Below the pieces are notes generated by a model. That model was not told the DNA's origin and did not search any database. It was given only the letters and a program-made list of their open reading frames with translations. Positions 34,325 through 44,539 of a DNA stretch of 64,000 nucleotides are shown in pieces (within the stretch, counting starts at the first letter, position 1; every line of letters begins with the position of its first letter). The stretch is from an uncultured Eubacteriales bacterium (GTDB taxonomy: Bacteria; Bacillota; Clostridia; UMGS1883; UMGS1540): contig USAP01000001.1 of the NCBI GenBank assembly GCA_900552775.1, positions 12,006-76,005 on the forward strand, given 5' to 3'. The position numbers were made by a program, and so were the translations under genes.

Positions 34325-34675
34325 TTATAAAGCAACCGAATCCCGCTTTACCTGCATCGCTATTGCTTCTTCCACATAGCTGTTAAGGGATATATTTTTT
34401 GCCATAGCATCAAGACTTGCCTTTCGATGAAGCTCCGGCGCTATTCTCACATTAAAACTTCCCTTATACTGCTGCTGAGGTTCTTTTCCGTTCTCTGCAC
34501 AAAATTCCAAATAATCGTCAATGGCAACGTGAAAGTCCTCAATCAGATTATCAACGGTATCTCCTTCAAACGAAATTGAATCTGTTATTCCTATTACTTT
34601 TCCAAAAAAAACCTTATCTTCCTCCGAAAATTCCACGGTACCGATATAGTTTTTGTAATTTAAAATATTTTTCAT
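34325..34675 (-). CDS. hicB: HicB-like antitoxin
   Basis: A 116-residue HicB: partial RNase-H-like domain (TVEFSEEDKVFFGKVIGITD, SFEGDTVDNLIEDFHVAIDD) followed by a ribbon-helix-helix DNA-binding domain (FNVRIAPELHRKASLDAMA, SLNSYVEEAI). HicB neutralises HicA mRNA interferase and represses the operon through the RHH domain. The partner upstream is internally deleted, so this antitoxin now appears orphaned. Its start overlaps the hicA-remnant stop (ATGA). Confidence 0.85.
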   Translation of the reverse strand: MKNILNYKNYIGTVEFSEEDKVFFGKVIGITDSISFEGDTVDNLIEDFHVAIDDYLEFCAENGKEPQQQYKGSFNVRIAPELHRKASLDAMAKNISLNSYVEEAIAMQVKRDSVAL

Positions 34676-34806
34676 ATTAAATCACGCTCCTTCAAATCAG
34701 AAATGAGGTTCTGCACCTGATATGTTTTCAGAATTTTTCTCGGGTGCGGTTTGTGCATCTGTATATAGTCCTTTAACCTTGCTATAAGTTTCTCTTTTTT
34801 ACTCAT
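34672..34806 (-). pseudogene. hicA: hicA toxin remnant with internal in-frame deletion
   Basis: A 44-residue frame reads MSKKEKLIARLKDY then MHKPHPRKILKTYQVQNLI and SDLKERDLI. The first part matches the N-terminus and the second the C-terminus of clostridial HicA proteins (~80 residues); the middle ~40 residues, including the double-stranded-RNA-binding core with the catalytic histidine, are absent. The frame, start and stop are intact and overlap hicB, as in real hicAB operons. An ORF this short could be taken for noise, but the two ends match HicA. Confidence 0.6.
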
Positions 34807-34825
34807 TTTTTATCCGCACGCTCTT

Positions 34826-34879
34826 TGCAACTATATTTAGTTGCAGTGTTATTTTACACCTATATTTGATTTTTGTCAA
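34826..34879 (-). promoter_or_regulatory. hicAB promoter and palindromic operator
   Basis: Minus-strand TTGACA (34879-34874) and TAAAAT (34856-34851) are 17 nt apart. Directly downstream is the palindrome TGCAACTATATTTAGTTGCA (34826-34845: 8-bp arms, 4-nt centre), a likely HicB RHH operator. The control region is intact although hicA is deleted. Confidence 0.75.
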
Positions 34880-34995
34880 TACTTTTATATAACTTAATCA
34901 GCCGCGTGCAAAGCTCCGAAACCGGTCATACAAACCGCGGCAATTAAAAGCGTTTTGGGCACATGTGTTCGAATTGCTTATTCCTATACATGTGA

Positions 34996-37341
34996 CTATT
35001 CCCTGTTTTTAAGTATATCCGTGATTTTAATTTTTCTCAGATACCTCAGGAGCAGCATTCTTGTGACAGCGTACGAACATATCACAATTGCCGCCACGAT
35101 TACATATTGCAAAGGCGAAATTTTTGCCTCAAACCCGGCATTTACGTTTGAAACGCAGAAAGGATATGCATATCCGACAATTACTCTGCAAAGCGGAATC
35201 CCGAAGATCACCGCCGCGGCGGTTATATAAAAAGAGCTTCCTATATAAAACGAATTTACTGTTTTTTCGGGATAGCCCAAAGCTTTTAAAAGCGATACCG
35301 AAAAGCTGCTCCTGTCAATTTCAAGCTTCATAAGAAGATACATCACGGCAATGAAAATTATAACGGACACGCCTATAAGCATAACTATCATATCAAACAT
35401 CAGAACCATAAATTTGTCCGCTCCGCTTTTCATCTTCGCCTTCGAAACCTCCGAAAGCATCATATTATGCTTAAATTCAAGCTTTTTATCCGAAAACACG
35501 GCGTTATAATAATAATCCTCGGTTTTCGGCATTCTTTCGCCCTTTTTAAGATCCTCTTTGTCAAAATACGGCTGCCCGAACGCCTTTCGCATGGCGTTTA
35601 TGTTCATGAAGAAATAAAGACCGCTTCCGTACTTCACCTCGTCCGCCACGGTGAAGGCATACATTTTGTCGTTTGCATTATCCTTTAAAACGACCTTGTC
35701 CCCGGGTTTATACCCGAATTTTATCCGCGCGGAATCGGACGTATATATTTCATCCTCGTTTTCGGAAAGATACGCAGAAAACGGAAAATACGGATTATCG
35801 TGATCAATTCCCAGCAACGTAACCTCCATTTCGCCGCCGGTCAGTGGATAGTCAACATAAAAGCCGCGCGCATACCCGACACAGGCTTTCTTAGGCAAAT
35901 CCGTAACAGGATTCCTTAAAATATACATGTATGAAAAATTTACGTCCTTTGTTATATCCTCTATATATACGCTTATGCTGCCGTAGCACGCAACCGAAAG
36001 TATAATAAGCAGCAGTGACAGCGTAACGCCGAAAAACAGCGTTATATTTCCGCCGAGCTCGCGGAAAAACTGACGGATTTTATACTTTGTTTCATATTTT
36101 ACGTTTTTGAGTCCGGGCTTTACCGCACCCTTTGTCAAAGGCGTATCCCTCATCATCTTAAGAGGAGTGGCGCTTAGCTTTTTTGACAGCACATATCTGT
36201 TTACAAGATACGAAAAAACAACGGGTATTCCGAGCGCATAAGCCAAAAGGTATGGCGGATAAACATTATTTATTGCCGGGAACGAATACATTGCCACATA
36301 CGACGAAGACATCGCACCCGTCAGCGAAAATCCTCCGACAACGCCCAGCGCCGCACCGGACACCGATATTATAAGCGGCGTTTTCATGTAATGTGACAAT
36401 ATTTCTTTTTTCGTGTATCCGAGCGCATAAAGCGTTCCTATCACAAAGCGTTCTTTTTCGATTGTTCCGCTTGCGAAAATCGAAAGCATATAGACCAGGA
36501 GAATCAGCATAATAACACCGCTTACAAGCGCGGACTGCTTTGCTATTTTCGAGTCATCAAGCGCATCGTTTATACGTATATTGTATTTTCGCTCATCAAA
36601 GGACGAAAGCGTTCCCTCCTGCACAATACCGCTTTCCATATGCGCCTTGAGATATGTATCCCGTATTTCGGATTTGTTAAATTTAAGCCGCTGAAGCTTA
36701 TCCTTAAGCTCCCTCGCGCCGTAGCCCTCGCCGAGTCTGTATGCATAGTTATATATGATTTTTCCGTTTCCGCACAAATCCGCAAAATCCTCTTTGCATA
36801 CCACCGCCACCGTAAACTCGTCGTTTGCCGCAACATCGCTTGTGTTTTGCTTTACGTAGCAATAGTCGGGCAGACAGCCCGTTGCGCTTATAATAAGCTC
36901 TCCCGCGTTACTGCTTACGGAATCTCCGACGGAAAGCTTGTGCGTCAGAGCAAAATTTTTTTCAAGAAAGATTTCGCCTCTCTTTTCCGGCATACGTCCT
37001 TCCTCGACATACGGCAGATTTATACGCTGCCGCAGCGGAAAAATGCGCAGAACCGACTGCCCCGAATTAATGCTTATATCCGAATAAAACATTTCCTCAA
37101 CGCTCACGTCGATCTCTGAAAGCTCCTTCAAATTTCTCTTTGAAAGAGGCGCGTATGTTTCAAAGGCGCCGTCCTCCACACAGCACTGCTCCCACTCCCT
37201 CATTATTGCATCCGTTATACATTCGGTCGAGGAGCAAAGCGACACAACCAGCGTCATTGAAAGCGTGATAATCAAAATCATCGCGCCGTTGCGCACAAAA
37301 TTTTCCCTGAAATCCCTTTTAATCTTTCTGTTTAAAATCAT
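34996..37341 (-). CDS. ABC transporter permease, FtsX/MacB-type
   Basis: A 781-residue permease with two FtsX-like transmembrane modules and large extracellular regions. Membrane segments are visible near residues 17-40 (AMILIITLSMTLVVSLC), 265-290 (LVSGVIMLILLVYMLSIFAS), around 320-375, 430-455, and three near the C-terminus (VMLIGVSVIIFIAVMYLLM, SFYITAAAVIFGIPLC, YVIVAAIVICSYAV). This is the layout of MacB/LolE-like exporters of peptides, lipids or antimicrobials. The ATPase is 6 nt upstream. The substrate is not predictable. Confidence 0.85.
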   Translation of the reverse strand: MILNRKIKRDFRENFVRNGAMILIITLSMTLVVSLCSSTECITDAIMREWEQCCVEDGAFETYAPLSKRNLKELSEIDVSVEEMFYSDISINSGQSVLRIFPLRQRINLPYVEEGRMPEKRGEIFLEKNFALTHKLSVGDSVSSNAGELIISATGCLPDYCYVKQNTSDVAANDEFTVAVVCKEDFADLCGNGKIIYNYAYRLGEGYGARELKDKLQRLKFNKSEIRDTYLKAHMESGIVQEGTLSSFDERKYNIRINDALDDSKIAKQSALVSGVIMLILLVYMLSIFASGTIEKERFVIGTLYALGYTKKEILSHYMKTPLIISVSGAALGVVGGFSLTGAMSSSYVAMYSFPAINNVYPPYLLAYALGIPVVFSYLVNRYVLSKKLSATPLKMMRDTPLTKGAVKPGLKNVKYETKYKIRQFFRELGGNITLFFGVTLSLLLIILSVACYGSISVYIEDITKDVNFSYMYILRNPVTDLPKKACVGYARGFYVDYPLTGGEMEVTLLGIDHDNPYFPFSAYLSENEDEIYTSDSARIKFGYKPGDKVVLKDNANDKMYAFTVADEVKYGSGLYFFMNINAMRKAFGQPYFDKEDLKKGERMPKTEDYYYNAVFSDKKLEFKHNMMLSEVSKAKMKSGADKFMVLMFDMIVMLIGVSVIIFIAVMYLLMKLEIDRSSFSVSLLKALGYPEKTVNSFYIGSSFYITAAAVIFGIPLCRVIVGYAYPFCVSNVNAGFEAKISPLQYVIVAAIVICSYAVTRMLLLRYLRKIKITDILKNRE

Positions 37342-37347
37342 ATCCGC

Positions 37348-38049
37348 TCACCATTCCAGGCTTTGAGCCGATTTTCTGTGCTCGTTTATCTCCGTACGGC
37401 TCACCGCTCCGTCCTTTAAATACACAGTCTTGTGAGTCATCTCGCTTATTGCTCTGTTATGCGTTACGATTAAAATTGTCGTGCCGAATTTTTTATTTAT
37501 GCTTTCCGTAAGTTCCAGTATATCTTTTGATGTTTTATAGTCCAGCGCCCCCGTAGGCTCATCGCAAAGCAGAAGTTTAGGGTTTTTTATCAGCGCGCGC
37601 CCTATCGAGCAACGCTGCTGCTGACCGCCCGAGAGCTCCTGCGGAAATCTGCCGCAAAGATCTTCAAGACCCAAAACCGAGAGAATTTCTCCCATGTCAA
37701 GGGGATTGTCCGAAAGGTATTCTCCAACCTCTATGTTTTCAAGCACGGTAAGATTGGGAACAAGGTTGTAAAACTGAAATACAAACCCAAGATATTTTCT
37801 TCTGTACTCCGAAAGCTCGTCGGCATTTGCCGCCGCAATGTCCTCTCCGTCAACAAAAATATGTCCGCCGTCCGCACCGTCAAGTCCGCCCACAACGTTT
37901 AAAAGTGTTGATTTTCCGCTGCCCGACTGCCCTAAAACCGTGCACATCTCCCCTTTTTCAAGGGACATGCTTACGCCGTTTAAAACCCTGACCTTTGCCG
38001 TACCCTCTCCAAAGCTTTTTGTAAGATTTGTAATTTCAAGAAACGCCAT
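37348..38049 (-). CDS. ABC transporter ATP-binding protein (LolD/MacB-type)
   Basis: A 233-residue ATPase: Walker A GQSGSGKST, Q-loop FQFYNL, signature LSGGQQQRCSIGRAL, Walker B LLLCDEPTGALD and H-loop VTHN. It partners with the FtsX-type permease 6 nt downstream. The promoter at 38087-38115 is nearly consensus and is followed by a GTTAG-N6-CTAAC palindrome like those of the feo operon. Confidence 0.93.
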   Translation of the reverse strand: MAFLEITNLTKSFGEGTAKVRVLNGVSMSLEKGEMCTVLGQSGSGKSTLLNVVGGLDGADGGHIFVDGEDIAAANADELSEYRRKYLGFVFQFYNLVPNLTVLENIEVGEYLSDNPLDMGEILSVLGLEDLCGRFPQELSGGQQQRCSIGRALIKNPKLLLCDEPTGALDYKTSKDILELTESINKKFGTTILIVTHNRAISEMTHKTVYLKDGAVSRTEINEHRKSAQSLEW

Positions 38050-38066
38050 TTTTCCGCCTCCTTTCG

Positions 38067-38084
38067 AGTTAGCTCTTTCTAACT
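38067..38084 (-). promoter_or_regulatory. Palindrome AGTTAGCTCTTTCTAACT upstream of the ABC exporter
   Basis: A 6-bp inverted repeat with a 6-nt centre lying just downstream of the -10 box. It has the same GTTAG-N6-CTAAC architecture as feo operators 2 and 3 (27568-27585, 27601-27618), so the DtxR-like repressor may also bind here. Confidence 0.55.
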
Positions 38085-38086
38085 TT

Positions 38087-38115
38087 ATTATACTATTTCA
38101 TGATATGTTTGTCAA
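38087..38115 (-). promoter_or_regulatory. Consensus promoter of the ABC exporter
   Basis: TTGACA (38115-38110) and TATAAT (38092-38087) on the minus strand with a 17-nt spacer. The upstream end abuts the T-run of the ATP synthase terminator. Confidence 0.85.
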
Positions 38116-38116
38116 T

Positions 38117-38148
38117 AAAAAAATCACTGCCGTAAAAACAGCAGTGAT
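38117..38148 (-). terminator. Intrinsic terminator of the ATP synthase operon
   Basis: ATCACTGC (38123-38130) pairs with GCAGTGAT (38141-38148), loop 10 nt; on the minus strand the stem is followed immediately by a run of seven T. It lies 50 nt after the atpC stop. Confidence 0.85.
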
Positions 38149-38197
38149 AAAAAACATATTTATTTTATTTCAAACGACTCTTAAATCATGACGGCAT

Positions 38198-38613
38198 CTA
38201 TTTGCCGTGATTTTCATATTCTTTTACATTGATTCTGCTCATGGCTCTTGCCATTCTCGCCTGTGCCGCATAATATTCTCTGCGGCTTCTTTTTTGGAGC
38301 ATTGCCTCTTTTGCCTGCTCTCTGGCGCGTTTTGCGCGGTTTTCGTCTATCTCTTCGGGTTTTTCAAGCGTATCGACAAGCACCAGCACGGAATTTCCCG
38401 AAACCTCGGCAATTCCGCCCGACACGGCGGCAACTTTTTCCGTATTGTCGGGCAGCGTAACCTTCATGAGTCCCGGCACGATTGCCGCAATCATATCCGA
38501 ATGGTTTGCCCATATTCCGTACTGTCCCTCGCTTGTGGGCATCACAAGCGAAATGCAGTTTCCTTCATAAAACGGTTTATCCGCCGCAAAAACGGTAAGC
38601 TTAAATTCATTCA

Positions 38614-38614
<1 letters not shown>
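38198..38614 (-). CDS. atpC: ATP synthase F1 epsilon subunit
   Basis: A 138-residue epsilon subunit: N-terminal beta-sandwich (FKLTVFAADKPFYEGNCISL, GQYGIWANHSDMIAAI, GIAEVSGNSVLVLVD) followed by two helices (ENRAKRAREQAKEAMLQKR). It rotates with gamma and can inhibit ATP hydrolysis. It overlaps the atpD stop by one nucleotide and ends the atp operon. Confidence 0.93.
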
Positions 38615-40900
<2,286 letters not shown>

Positions 40901-40906
40901 TTTAAA

Positions 40907-42634
40907 TCACCGTCCTTCGATAAATTTTTCGGCTGTCTTTAAAATCTCCGCTTTGTCATCATCGCCGAGCTGTCCGCTTTTCTCTATTTTTTCAAGAATA
41001 TCGGCTCTTTTATCTTTGAAATACTGCAAAAGCTTTGCAATAACGCTTTTTATGTCTCCCGGCTCCACCGCACGCAATACGTGCGCCAGCATTATGACAA
41101 GAATTACTACCTGCTCGCTCATTGTATACGGGCTGTACTGCTCCTGGCGAAGCATCTGCATAAGTCCCTGTCCGTAAACAAGCTGATTGCGCGTTTCATC
41201 GTCAAGATCTCCGGCAAACTGCGTAAATACTTCCATTTCGCGGTACTGTGCCAGATCAAGCCTTATTGCTCCGGAAGCCTTTTTCATTGCTTTTGTCTGA
41301 GCATCTCCGCCGACACGCGAAACCGAAAGTCCAACGTTTACCGCCGGACGCTGACCTGAGAAGAACAGGTCACTCTCAAGGAAAATCTGTCCGTCCGTAA
41401 TCGATATTACGTTGGTGGGGATATATGCCGAGATATCTCCCGCCTGCGTTTCAACTATAGGCAGCGCCGTCATGCTGCCGCCGCCTTTCTCGTCGCTCAG
41501 ATGCGCCGAGCGCTCCAAAAGTCTTGAATGGAGATAAAATACGTCTCCGGGATATGCCTCTCTGCCGGGCGCTCTCTGAAGAAGCAGACTTAAAGAACGG
41601 TATGCTATGGCATGCTTTGACAAATCGTCATAAACTATCAGAACATCTTTGCCGCGCTCCATAAAATACTCGCCGTGCGCACAGCCGGCGTACGGCGCAA
41701 TATACTGAAGCGGTGCCGGATCGCTTGCCGAAGCGTTTATAACTATTGTATAATCCATCGCGCCGCGCTTTTTGAGATTCTGCACAAGCTGAGCCACGGA
41801 GCTTGCCTTCTGACCTATGGAAACATATATACAGATAACGTCCTTGCCCTTCTGGTTTAAAATAGTATCAACCGCAACGGCTGTTTTGCCCGTTTGTCTG
41901 TCGCCTATAATAAGTTCACGCTGACCTCTTCCTATCGGGAACATCGAATCAATTGCCAAAATGCCCGTATCAAGCGGTTTTTGAACAGGCTGACGGTCGA
42001 TAATTCCGGGTGCCGGGTGCTCAACGGCTCTGTAACCCGAAGCCGCAATGGGACCGGAGCCGTCAATAGGTGTGCCGAGCGCGTCAACAACTCTGCCTAT
42101 AAATTCTTCTCCGACGGGAACACCTGCCGTTTTGCCTGTTCTTCTCACCGTGCTTCCGGCGGAAATTTCTTCATCGTCACCAAAGAGAATACAGCCTATT
42201 TCATCATCTCTCATGTCCTGAACCATTCCTCTTATGCCGCCCGAAAAAAGCAGCGTTTCGCCGTATGTTGCGTTCTGAAGTCCGGAAACTTCGGCAATTC
42301 CGTCACCGACGGTTATAACCGTTCCGACTTCCTCTGCCATAGCACTCGGAATCCATGTATTAAGCGTGTCGCGGATAAGAGGAATTATGTTGTCTCCTTC
42401 ACCCTTTATCCCCGCAAGAGCCTCCTTAAGCTGGGCGAATCTTCCTTCAGCCGTCCAGTCGTAAACCTCAGCTCCGACAAAAAGTTTGAAGCCGCCCTTT
42501 ATCTTATCGTCATGCTCCCAGGAGAGCAGAACTCCGCTGCCGTATTTTTTTGTAAGGAAATCCATAAAGGCCTTTTTCTGTCCCTCATTGGGTTCCGTAT
42601 CGGAATATATCGTAGCCTTTAAAAACTCATTCAT
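40907..42634 (-). CDS. atpA: ATP synthase alpha subunit with N-terminal delta-like domain
   Basis: A 575-residue protein. Residues ~12-76 match the C-terminal domain of the delta/OSCP subunit ([20 protein letters not shown], then [20 protein letters not shown] and [10 protein letters not shown]), normally encoded by the end of atpH. Residues ~82 onward are a standard alpha subunit ([19 protein letters not shown], Walker [33 protein letters not shown]). There is no separate atpH between atpF and atpA. ATG at 42634 has GGGGAGAG upstream; a longer frame reading into atpF has no such site. The delta N-terminal domain appears absent. Confidence 0.9.
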   Translation of the reverse strand: MNEFLKATIYSDTEPNEGQKKAFMDFLTKKYGSGVLLSWEHDDKIKGGFKLFVGAEVYDWTAEGRFAQLKEALAGIKGEGDNIIPLIRDTLNTWIPSAMAEEVGTVITVGDGIAEVSGLQNATYGETLLFSGGIRGMVQDMRDDEIGCILFGDDEEISAGSTVRRTGKTAGVPVGEEFIGRVVDALGTPIDGSGPIAASGYRAVEHPAPGIIDRQPVQKPLDTGILAIDSMFPIGRGQRELIIGDRQTGKTAVAVDTILNQKGKDVICIYVSIGQKASSVAQLVQNLKKRGAMDYTIVINASASDPAPLQYIAPYAGCAHGEYFMERGKDVLIVYDDLSKHAIAYRSLSLLLQRAPGREAYPGDVFYLHSRLLERSAHLSDEKGGGSMTALPIVETQAGDISAYIPTNVISITDGQIFLESDLFFSGQRPAVNVGLSVSRVGGDAQTKAMKKASGAIRLDLAQYREMEVFTQFAGDLDDETRNQLVYGQGLMQMLRQEQYSPYTMSEQVVILVIMLAHVLRAVEPGDIKSVIAKLLQYFKDKRADILEKIEKSGQLGDDDKAEILKTAEKFIEGR

Positions 42635-42656
42635 TGCCCTCTCCCCTTTCAAAAAA

Positions 42657-43142
42657 TTACTGTTTTTCGGACACAGTGTCAAGAAAACTGTCAAATGCCT
42701 CTGAAGTTCCGCCGCCTGCCGCAAGTTTTGCCGCAGCGTTTGCAGCCATATCGGAAATTTCGCTCTGAGCTTCGGAAATCATTTTGCGGTGTTCTCTTTC
42801 GCTTGCCGCACGCGCGTCATCAATAATCTTTTTCGCCTCGGCTTCCGCGTCTTCAATTCTGCGTGCACGCGCACCGTCCGCCTCGCGGCGTGCGCTTTCC
42901 TTCATCTCGTCTATTTCTTTCTCGGCATTTGAAATCTTATCCTTATATTCCTTCATGGCGTTTTCGGAATTTTCAAGATTTTTCTTTGCGTCATCATCCA
43001 TCTTTTTGTAGTATTCCTCGCGTTTTGCCATAAATTTCTTTACGGGGCTGTACAAAAGGTAATACAATATTCCGAAAAGCACCGCGAAGTTAAAAAGATG
43101 CAAAAGTATCTGCTGCCAATTTATATTAAGCGGAATTTTCAT
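42657..43142 (-). CDS. atpF: ATP synthase Fo b subunit
   Basis: A 161-residue b subunit: one N-terminal membrane helix ([19 protein letters not shown]) and a long charged helical stalk rich in Glu, Lys and Ala. It forms the peripheral stator that normally binds delta. Its C-terminal partner here would have to be the delta-like domain fused to alpha. It lies 22 nt upstream of atpA and 20 nt after atpE. Confidence 0.93.
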   Translation of the reverse strand: MKIPLNINWQQILLHLFNFAVLFGILYYLLYSPVKKFMAKREEYYKKMDDDAKKNLENSENAMKEYKDKISNAEKEIDEMKESARREADGARARRIEDAEAEAKKIIDDARAASEREHRKMISEAQSEISDMAANAAAKLAAGGGTSEAFDSFLDTVSEKQ

Positions 43143-43162
43143 ATTCCTTCACCTGCCTTAAA

Positions 43163-43492
43163 TTAAAGTACAAATATAATAAGAATTGCTATAACCAGCG
43201 CATAAATGATAGCCGTTTCAACGAAAACCAGACCGAGCATAAGCGTTGTGCGGATTTTGTTTTCTGCCTCCGGCTGGCGCGAAATACCTTCCGTTGATTT
43301 TGCAACCGAAAGGCCCATGCCTATAGCGCCGCCCATTGCAGCAAGTCCCACGGCAATTGCCGCACCTATTGCCTTTGCGCCCATGGCTCCGTCCGCCGCG
43401 GTTTCACCGTCAGCAAATGCCGGAAGCGACATAAGCGCAAGCATTGCCGCAACAAGTAATATAAGTCCAAGAATTTTAAATGTTTTTTTCAT
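43163..43492 (-). CDS. atpE: ATP synthase Fo c subunit with N-terminal extension
   Basis: A 109-residue c subunit. A leader-like region (KTFKILGLILLVAAMLALMS, then LPAFADGETAADG) precedes the usual two-helix hairpin (AIGAAIAVGLAAMGGAIGMG, ISRQPEAENK loop, LMLGLVFVETAIIYALVIAI). The ion-carrying Glu lies in FVETA. The Gln that helps ligand sodium in helix 1 of Na+-type rings is not present at the equivalent position (Met/Gly), so H+ coupling is favoured. The extension may be a cleaved signal peptide. Confidence 0.92.
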   Translation of the reverse strand: MKKTFKILGLILLVAAMLALMSLPAFADGETAADGAMGAKAIGAAIAVGLAAMGGAIGMGLSVAKSTEGISRQPEAENKIRTTLMLGLVFVETAIIYALVIAILIIFVL

Positions 43493-43507
43493 CTTAATTT
43501 CCTCCCA

Positions 43508-44317
43508 TTATTTATTTTTTTGAGACGGCTCGGAAACTTCACCGTAGAAAAGAGCCGTAAGCATTGTCAGCACGTATGCCTGAATGAGTGCGTGCAAAAG
43601 CGTGAAGAGCACACCTACCACAACCGGCAGTCCGTAGCTTAAAAACAAGGCGCTGTAAACAAGCTCCGTTACAAGCGCACCGCTCAAAAGTGCGCCGAAC
43701 AGACGAAAACTCATTGATATCGGGAGCGAAAACTCCTTTAACGTGAGTCCCACGCCGCGCAAACCGTTTTTCGCAATGCCGCCAGACAAAATCACAAGAT
43801 ATGAAAGGCAGCCAAGCATCAGAGCCCCGTTTATGTCCGACAAAGGCGCCGGAAGCGAAACGGACGCGCCGTTTGTTGCAATCACCTGTACTCCCAAAAG
43901 TTCAAAAACCGTTCCGACAAAAATGTAAACGCCCGCCGCAAATATATAGGCTCCCAAAAAGCCGTTGATTCTCGGACTGCTTGATTTTGCAAGATTGTCG
44001 AAAAATCCTACAAGCGCTTCCAGCGCCGATTGAAGCTTTCCCGGTACCATCTTAAACCTCGGTACGGCAAATATTCTTATGCACAGCGCCGCAATAAGAA
44101 TTGCCGCCGTTACAACATATGCTGACACAAGACCCGGATTTATATCCATAATTCCGAAAAGGCTTATTTTGTTTGTTTCGTGCAGCACCGCGTCTCTCAT
44201 CAGAACCCTTACGGATTCCCCGTCGCCGCCACCGCCCGTTAAAAACGAACCGACAAACGAAAGCACCGCTATGCATGCAAAAAATATCAAGCCTTTTTTC
44301 TTTGCGTTCCTGTCCAT
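43508..44317 (-). CDS. atpB: ATP synthase Fo a subunit
   Basis: A 269-residue a subunit with several hydrophobic segments and the essential arginine in LPISMSFRLFGALLSG, plus the C-terminal HALIQAYVLTMLTALF helix. It provides the ion half-channels. The ATG at 44317 has GGAGGAG upstream; the longer frame starts within the ribosome binding site. It is the first gene of the atp operon; no atpI precedes it. Confidence 0.93.
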   Translation of the reverse strand: MDRNAKKKGLIFFACIAVLSFVGSFLTGGGGDGESVRVLMRDAVLHETNKISLFGIMDINPGLVSAYVVTAAILIAALCIRIFAVPRFKMVPGKLQSALEALVGFFDNLAKSSSPRINGFLGAYIFAAGVYIFVGTVFELLGVQVIATNGASVSLPAPLSDINGALMLGCLSYLVILSGGIAKNGLRGVGLTLKEFSLPISMSFRLFGALLSGALVTELVYSALFLSYGLPVVVGVLFTLLHALIQAYVLTMLTALFYGEVSEPSQKNK

Positions 44318-44351
44318 AATACCTCCTCCTTTCACGCTTCATTTGCCTACT

Positions 44352-44380
44352 ATTTTACAACTTTTAATTATAGTTGTCAA
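44352..44380 (-). promoter_or_regulatory. Promoter of the ATP synthase operon
   Basis: Minus-strand TTGACA (44380-44375), 17-nt spacer, TAAAAT (44357-44352), 35 nt before the atpB start. Confidence 0.82.
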
Positions 44381-44464
44381 TCGTTTTTAAATCAAAATTT
44401 TTATGATTTTAAAACGCGAATTTGTTTATTTTTTAACAATCTTTTTACCTCTTTGCACCGCATC

Positions 44465-44511
44465 AAAAAAAAGAGGCTGAAGCAAAATTATTTTTCCGTT
44501 GCTCCAACCTC
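44465..44511 (-). terminator. Intrinsic terminator after ddh
   Basis: On the minus strand GAGGTTGGAGCAA pairs with TTGCTTCAGCCTC (44511-44473, 11 of 13 pairs) and is followed by eight T. It ends the phosphoesterase-ddh unit. Confidence 0.8.
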
Positions 44512-44539
44512 ACCGGTTTATTATTTTATGACGTATATA

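Noticed and set aside
42634-42724. Longer atpA start at 42724 (605 residues)
   Set aside because: The extra 30 residues overlap atpF, have no ribosome binding site and no similarity to alpha or delta; ATG 42634 has a good site.
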